From Nitrosomonas sp. (lineage in GTDB: Bacteria > Pseudomonadota > Gammaproteobacteria > Burkholderiales > Nitrosomonadaceae), in NCBI GenBank assembly GCA_024281825.1, contig JAMWZY010000002.1:310001-374000 (forward strand): a stretch of 64,000 nt of DNA, written 5' to 3'. This document shows, one piece after another, positions 58,201 to 64,000 of this stretch. Numbering within the stretch: position 1 is the first letter of the stretch; each line of letters opens with the position of its first letter. The notes beneath the pieces were generated by a model, which was given only the letters and a program-made list of their open reading frames with translations, was not told the origin of the DNA and made no database searches. A program made the position numbers and the translations under genes.

Positions 58201-61200
58201 ATGTGGCTAAAGTTTTCATTCAATTTTAAATCTCTCTTTTCTATTCTCCTGTATTACGTATTAGCTCTTCAGCTTTTTTTGCCCACTAATGGCTACTCAA
58301 AAACTCAGCCATCTGTGTTCAAAGCTATTGATACCGCACGCACTGCCATCGATCGCAGCAAGATGGAAGAAACTCAGCGGCAGATGGCTATTGATCATCT
58401 TGATGTCGCACGTGCGGATGTACAAGAAGCAGAAACACTGAAGGAGCGCTTAACCACTCTACGTGCTGAAACTATAGAACAACCGACACAGATGGATCGC
58501 CTGCGTAAGGCTCTGGCGACAAACCGTGAACAGGAGCTGCTCGAATGGTCCAAGCGCATACCTGCTGGCGCGGATGGTGAAACTCTTGAACGAATCTTGG
58601 AACAGGAACGCAGCATCATCACCGATCTGCGCGCACAGATCGATACAATCGGTGTAGAAATAGCTCTGGCATTATCACGTCCGGCTCAGGCAACAGAAGA
58701 AATGACTACATTGCGCCAACGTATCGAAGAATTATTAGTACCCATCGTGGCTCAGAAAGATGAGCCTGTCGCGCTATTCGAAGCGCGGCGCCTGCGCCGC
58801 AGCAGCGAGCAACAGCGGTTACAAACAACACTGGAGTTACGCCTTGCCGAGCAAGATACCGCCACACAGCGCCAACGTCTACATGAACTGAAATTACGCG
58901 AGCTGCGCTTTCGGCTAGAGCTACATGAAAAAAAAGTGGAACATTTACAACAGCTCATTGCCAGCCGTGGCCGGCATGAACTGGAATCATTGGTCGAGCA
59001 ATTGATCAAACGAGAACAAGAGTTGGTAGGTGGCATCCCCATTCTGGCATCCGCCGCCACAGCGAATCGTGCAATTGGTGAAGAACTCATACAACAAAAT
59101 GAGCTTTTGGCGCGAGATCGCAACGCTCTAGCCAGCTTCGACCAAGCTCGCGAGCACATTGAAGTAACTTTGCGTGATAGCCGAACCCGACTTGATATAG
59201 GTGGAGCCAGCGAACGTATCGGTCGCTGGTTGTGGAGTGAACGGCGCCGACTGGAATCGTCAGAAAGACTCGAGCTTCTCCTGAAACAAATCCGCAATAA
59301 CCTGGCTGATTTACGGCTGGAGCGAGTAGTGCTAAGCGAACGGCAACGAAAGCTGCTCGATATCAGCGCTGCCGCTCGTACGCTGACCGAAGCGCACCCG
59401 GCGGCAAACAACGAGGGATACATCGATGATAAAGCCCAAAAGCTACTGTTCCCTCTGTTGCAAAAACGCACAGATCTGTTAATCCTGCTGGAACCTTTGC
59501 TTCAGCGGCGTATTTCGACACTGGAAAAGAGTGAACAGGCTCTACAAAAGCAGATCCAAACTACCCAGGAGCTGCAGCAGATGCTCGATCGCCATCTGTT
59601 ATGGATTCGCAGTCACAGCATCATCAATTGGGACTGGTTACAAAAAATGCCAGAAGGATTATTCGATTTGATCAAGCCTTCACGTTTCACTACCACGATG
59701 GAGCTGAACTTTAGTAACTTCCTTCAGCAACCCATACCCTGGGTAGGTAGTTTACTACTAGTATTGGTCTTATTAGAAGTCCGGCGTCGCGCTCCAATCC
59801 GTATCGAAGCTCTGGCAATGGATACCTATCAGATTCATAAAGACAGTTATCAAGCAACCCTCAAAACACTAGGATGGACCTTGCTGGCTTCTCTGCCAGG
59901 GCCAATCGCATTGGCTTTGTTAGGGCAACTGCTACAAAGTGTCGGCAATCTCGGGCGATTCAGTTATTCCCTAGGCCAAGCCTGCATGCTACTAGTATTT
60001 CCCCTACTGGCCGTACAACTGCTGCGCTGGACTAGTATCGAGCGTGGACTTGGTCACGCTCATTTTCGCTGGACTCGACAACGTTGCGCCGCATTACGCC
60101 AATGGTTACCAGGAATCGCTGCTGTCGTACTGCCGCTATACTTTATCAGTTCGATGGCATTTATTCGAAGGATTGACTCGGCCATCGACGTGCAAGCGCG
60201 TTTGGCTATCGTACTAAGTTGTGTGGTTCTTGCATGGGCTCTCTGGCGCCTTCTGGATGTGGGCCGTCTCTGGGTCATTAGAGGTGTGGTCAGCGAACCA
60301 TCGACTCAGCGCAAGCTGTTGCGTTTGCTACTACCTGCATCGCTACTGGCCATTGCACTGTTGGCGCTAAACGGCTATGTTTATTCTGCTGGCATGATGT
60401 TGCAGTCGCTACTGGCCAGTTTTAACATAATTGTTGTGGTTGCCATTCTACTGGGGTTGCTTGCACGCTGGTTTCTTCTCGGAGAGCGGCGTCTGGCACT
60501 ACGCCGATTCGAGGAACGTCGCTCGGCAGCAGCTGAGACTACTAAAGAATCCGGCGAAGTAACGCCGGAACCGGAAGAAATCATTACTCTGGAACAGGTC
60601 AACACTCAGACCCGGCGATTATTACGGGTGCTGCGTCGAAGCTTGTTGGTGCTCGGCCTGATCTGGGTCTGGGCTGACATACTGCCAGCCATTGCACGTC
60701 TGGACGAGATTGGACTATGGAACTTCAGCGAGATTGGACCCGATGGTGCAATGACACAGCAACCCGTCACGCTGATGGCAGTGTTGCTGGGTATCTTTGT
60801 ACTGGCCCTGACCACGGCAGGTGCCAGAAACTTGCCAGGATTGATCGAGATCAGCCTGTTGTCACATATCCGTATTGACGCAGCCTCACGTTATGCCATC
60901 ACCAGCGTATTTCGCTACGTCATCGTAATTTGGCGGTACACTGGCGGGATTGAGCCTTCTGGGTATGCGCTGGTCGCAACTACAATGGATGGCTGCAGCT
61001 TTGACGGTTGGGCTTGGATTTGGTTTGCAAGAAATTTTTGCCAACTTTGTATCCGGGATCATCCTACTGTTTGAACGACCGTTTCGAGTTGGGGATGTAA
61101 TCACAATCGGCGATTTTTCCGGTCGGATCATTCGTATCCGTACTCGTGCTACCACCGTTCTTGATTTCGATAACAAGGAAATCATGATACCCAATAAAAC

Positions 61201-61612
61201 TTTCATTACTGGCCATCTGATTAATTGGACATTGACCGATACGATCACTCGCGTTGCCATCCGGGTGGGAGTTGCATACGGCACTGATACAAACAAAGTA
61301 CGTGCATTGCTATTGCAGATTGCCAGGGAAGATGAACGGGTACTGGCGGAACCAGAACCATCGTGCTGGTTCCTGACTTTCGGTGCAAGTTCTCTTGATT
61401 TTGAGCTTCGTGTATTCGTAAACACAGTCAATCACAGGATGGAAGTTCAAAGCGCGCTCAACACAAGAATCGCAACATTATTCCCTGAACACAACATCGA
61501 GATCGCCTTTCCACAACTCGATTTGCATGTGCGCGATCTGCCACCAGAGTTGTTACGCAGTCAAATGACCTATGCAATAAATGAAAAAATAAAGACAGAT
61601 CAATCAGCTTGA
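58201..61612 (+). pseudogene. MscK/KefA-like mechanosensitive channel, frameshifted
   Basis: The gene would encode about 1137 residues: a signal peptide (about 1-33), a long coiled-coil periplasmic domain (about 40-500, rich in Arg/Glu/Leu), many membrane helices (about 515-920) and an MscS domain. The first frame (58201-61074) is in phase to about 60930; the MscS pore and beta domain (LTVGLGFGLQEIFANFVSG, FERPFRVGDVITIGDFSG) continue in the next frame to 61612. One extra base, or two missing, near 60930 explains the break. If real, the pore is lost; otherwise it is a sequencing error. Confidence 0.88.
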
Positions 61613-61785
61613 CGACGCTGAATATGCTGCCTACCAAAGAAGATCCCTATAATTAGACAAATTCACTTCCTCGACTGAGTAATTATAAAACAAGTAAGAT
61701 TAGTTTCCAGTTACAAGATTTGCCCGTTCTGGTGAGCCTTAAAGGATGAAAACCAGGATTTTGCAATAACTGATATTCTGAAAAT

Positions 61786-62145
61786 TTAGGTGGGTTGTTT
61801 TATCAGGGATTCAGCCGGAATACCCAGTTCCTGGTGTAGTTTCTGGATCATTCTTAGCGTTAATGAGCGTCTGCGATTGAGTACTTCATAAACGCGATTG
61901 CTTTTTCCAATCATCGGCTCAAGGTCTTTGACTGTTAAACCTTTCTGTTCCATCTCAAATTTAATGGCTTCGACAGGATCAGGGAGATCAAGCAGAAAAT
62001 GTTTGCACTCATAGGCTTCAATCAGTGTTGCCAGAATATCCAGCTTTTCACCTTCTGGTGTATTTGGCTCGGCCGTCATGAGTGATTCCACTTCTTTCAG
62101 CACAGCATGATAATCAGCATCGGTTTTGATGGGTTTGATGTTCAT
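61786..62145 (-). CDS. higA: HigA-type XRE antitoxin
   Basis: This 119-residue antitoxin of the larger HigA group has an N-terminal toxin-binding region (EVESLMTAEPNTPEGEKLDIL, ATLIEAYE) and a C-terminal helix-turn-helix (GLTVKDLEPMIGKSNRVYEV, LNRRRSLTLRMIQKLHQELG). It is intact and overlaps the 3' end of the damaged higB by 32 bp. Confidence 0.9.
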   Translation of the reverse strand: MNIKPIKTDADYHAVLKEVESLMTAEPNTPEGEKLDILATLIEAYECKHFLLDLPDPVEAIKFEMEQKGLTVKDLEPMIGKSNRVYEVLNRRRSLTLRMIQKLHQELGIPAESLIKQPT

Positions 62146-62464
62146 ATAAGTCCGTTCCTGGTGCTAGCGTTTGTGCATCGATCCGGTCATATTGGTCATG
62201 TGTGCCGATAAAACGGATATAAACAATACTGTAAGCGTAGTTTATCCATACCATTAGCCGATATTTATTGCCGGCAAATTGAATACGACACTGCCGTCTT
62301 TGAGAATACTGGCACTTTTGAAATCCGCTTTTACCTCTGCCGGTGTTGTCCAGTTGGCTTTTAATGCATGCCGAGGTACCAAACAAGCGCCGGTTGAATT
62401 GCATCGGTATAAGACGAGTATCTTCCCAGAATGCTTTCAGGGTCGACAGGGCAATAATTCTCAT
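62114..62464 (-). pseudogene. higB: higB toxin gene with three frame changes
   Basis: The frame stays open for 116 residues but only its ends look like HigB: MRIIALSTLKAFWE and GNKYRLMVWINYAYSIVYI with RFIGTHDQYDRIDAQT. The middle matches in other frames: YTDAIQPALVWYL in one and ALKANWTTPAEVKADF with SASILKDGSVVFNLP in another. Three single-base losses, net minus three, explain this. The start at 62464 is the family start. Confidence 0.8.
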
Positions 62465-62509
62465 GGGTGAAACAATAGTCCCGTTATGGGGCTCTGGCAA
62501 TTATTTTGA

Positions 62510-62830
62510 TTAAATAATTCCTTACCAGGCATGCTCAAAAATGCGATTGACTGGCTATCTCGGCCACCAAGCAGTATTGCACGAACTTTCGGTGATCGTC
62601 CAGTTGCACTGATGGGAGCATCGCCCGGCGGATTTGGCACAGTCCTGTCTCAGAATGCCTGGCTCCCTGTGCTGCGGGCATTAGGCATGCGTCCATGGTT
62701 CGGTGGACGGTTGCTCATATCACGAGCACATCACGTCTTCAATGAATCGGGAGAAATGGTAGATGAGGCAGCACGTGAGCAGCTCCGAAGTTTTCTTGCC
62801 GGGTTCACCGAGTTCATCCAAACTAAGTAG
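62510..62830 (+). pseudogene. 3' fragment of NADPH-dependent FMN reductase (ChrR-like)
   Basis: From about 62510 the frame reads NNSLPGMLKNAIDWLSRPP, then ALMGASPGGFGTVLSQNAWL, the C-terminal half of the NADPH-dependent FMN/quinone reductase family, normally about 185 residues. The N-terminal half with the GSLRKxS flavin motif is missing, and an in-frame TGA lies just upstream. The break abuts the higBA module, which may have replaced the 5' part. Confidence 0.8.
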
Positions 62831-62882
62831 CAGCCGCGCTGGAGATTGAGTGTTGCCTAGAACCATTTGGCTATGTACTTGC

Positions 62883-64000
62883 TCAGCGTAACGGGCGCCC
62901 GAAGCGGGATGCCTGCAGGGTGACATCTGCACGCTCCCAGGCTTTTTTGAAGCGCGCTTCGATAAGCCTTGCCTGATCATCCTTTTTTTGCGCGCTCAAT
63001 GCCTGTATCAGTCCGTAGAGCGCCCAACCATTGTTACGATTTCGCCGCAAGTCTTCCCAGTAAACGGTTTCCGCTTCAGTTGGCTGACCTGCTTCCAGCA
63101 AGATAGCGCCCAGTGCCAAGCGTGGCGGGAGATGAAATTCTGATGGCTCTGTATATACCAGGGCATCCTCTAGGCGAACCGCTTTTTCAAGGTATGCAAT
63201 AGCCTGATCGAATTGACCGTGAGCAGCGGCAATTTCACCTGCCAGTACTTCAGGTGCGATACTAAGTATGGTGCTGGTAGTATTTTTAGACAACAGCGAA
63301 TTGTCTAGTGACGGGTTTTTCATGATCTTGCGCAGCGCTATTAACTCCTGCTCAGCTTGTAGCGGTTGCCTCATCGCAACAAATGCTAGACCGCGTACAT
63401 AATGCCAGCTCCCGGTCAAAAATGGATTGGTTGACGGTGGCGCAGGTTGTTCAAGAATTTCTTGCCAATGTCCAAACCTGGCTAATGCCCAATAAGGTGT
63501 CACGCGAAAAATTGCCGTCAATGGAATCGCTTTTAGCACTTCATCGTCAATTTTGCCAGCAGCTTGTTTGGCAGATTCGATCGCAATCTTGCTTTGACCA
63601 TCCATTGTGGCTGCGAACCAGAGAAAGTGAATGTTGTGCGGATAATAGACCATCGGGTATAACCCTTGGGCATGGCATTGTGTAATGTAATTTTCGTCTG
63701 CCGTGATTGCCAATTGATTGCTTTTCATGGAATCGGCGTAGCGTCCGATCCGCTGATAAATATGCGATGCCATGTGTATTATGTGCCCTGCCTCCGGCAT
63801 TAAGTTCAGCAAGGTATCGGCTGCCTTCTCTGCACGCTCAGGTGTACTGGTCGGCTCAATCAGGTGAATATACATGTGCAGCGCGCCAGGATGTTGCGGA
63901 TTGCGCTGTAATACATCTTCAGTAAGCGCGACGATTTCGGCTGTGCCTTCATACGGAGTACCGTCGAGCATCCAGTAGCCCCAAGGTCGCAAATCCATCA
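62883..64000 (-). CDS. TPR-repeat protein, N-terminus beyond the window
   Basis: The last about 372 residues of a helical tetratricopeptide protein. Repeat-like units include GALHMYIHLIEPT, AEKAADTLLNLMPEAGH, HIYQRIGRYADSMKSN and FDQAIAYLEKAVRLEDAL. The frame is open at the window edge, so the start is missing. Function is unknown; similar TPR proteins are often exported and act as protein-binding scaffolds. Confidence 0.8.
   Translation of the reverse strand, partial: MDLRPWGYWMLDGTPYEGTAEIVALTEDVLQRNPQHPGALHMYIHLIEPTSTPERAEKAADTLLNLMPEAGHIIHMASHIYQRIGRYADSMKSNQLAITADENYITQCHAQGLYPMVYYPHNIHFLWFAATMDGQSKIAIESAKQAAGKIDDEVLKAIPLTAIFRVTPYWALARFGHWQEILEQPAPPSTNPFLTGSWHYVRGLAFVAMRQPLQAEQELIALRKIMKNPSLDNSLLSKNTTSTILSIAPEVLAGEIAAAHGQFDQAIAYLEKAVRLEDALVYTEPSEFHLPPRLALGAILLEAGQPTEAETVYWEDLRRNRNNGWALYGLIQALSAQKKDDQARLIEARFKKAWERADVTLQASRFGRPLR

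Overview
The window looks like a chromosomal segment of an ammonia-oxidising betaproteobacterium of the Nitrosomonas group. The strongest pointer is a 117-residue His-rich SmbP-type protein at 745-1098, a family described from Nitrosomonas. Also consistent are the lptCAB-rpoN-hpf-ptsN-hprK order, a three-subunit pntAA-pntAB-pntB transhydrogenase, a His-tailed cytochrome c, an AT-rich base composition and many degraded insertion-sequence traces. The genus is inferred from gene content, not from a marker gene.

Layout, core part (1 to about 43,300). The 3' part of a sugar-nucleotide epimerase gene is followed by smbP and a leftward cbbY/sua5/nadA operon. A rightward lptC-lptA-lptB-rpoN-hpf-ptsN-hprK-ubiX series links LPS export, sigma-54 and the nitrogen PTS. 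Next come a leftward rof-mutY-5-FCL group, a rightward cysK-cysE-HbpS operon, small envelope proteins, a Tim44-like protein, a frameshifted P-type ATPase, FtsH, a cytochrome c, a secreted cyclophilin and TypA/BipA. Further right are tRNA-fMet, an HD-GYP protein, a dicarboxylate symporter, hemF, aroC, tRNA-Arg and tRNA-Phe. The core closes with the pnt genes, a Zur-like regulator, an M16 protease, ftsY-ftsE-ftsX and rpoH. rpoH has a CIRCE-like operator in front of it.

Layout, accessory part (about 43,300 to 64,000). After rpoH come an orphan membrane protein, remnants of a Phd antitoxin and an insertion sequence, and a PAS-GGDEF-EAL gene of distinctly higher GC. Next is a 9.5-kb integrative element (46,907-56,401) bounded by 50-bp direct repeats that contain the 3' half of a tRNA-Thr(UGU) gene. 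It carries a tyrosine integrase, a RelE/HigB-type toxin with an XRE antitoxin, a structured non-coding segment, an unknown 224-residue protein, an AlpA-like regulator, a P2 GpA-like HUH replication endonuclease and one large cargo gene. The cargo gene encodes a 1299-residue fusion of a serine alpha/beta-hydrolase to a STAND-type P-loop NTPase and a long helical C-terminus. It is the best candidate in the window for a little-described, probably anti-phage, system. Beyond the element are a FitAB module, a frameshifted MscK-like channel preceded by a CACAAT repeat, a higBA module with a scrambled toxin, a truncated FMN reductase and a TPR protein cut by the window end.

Several genes (P-type ATPase, MscK-like channel, higB) are broken only by small indels. 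They are either real pseudogenes or assembly errors; the sequence alone cannot decide.
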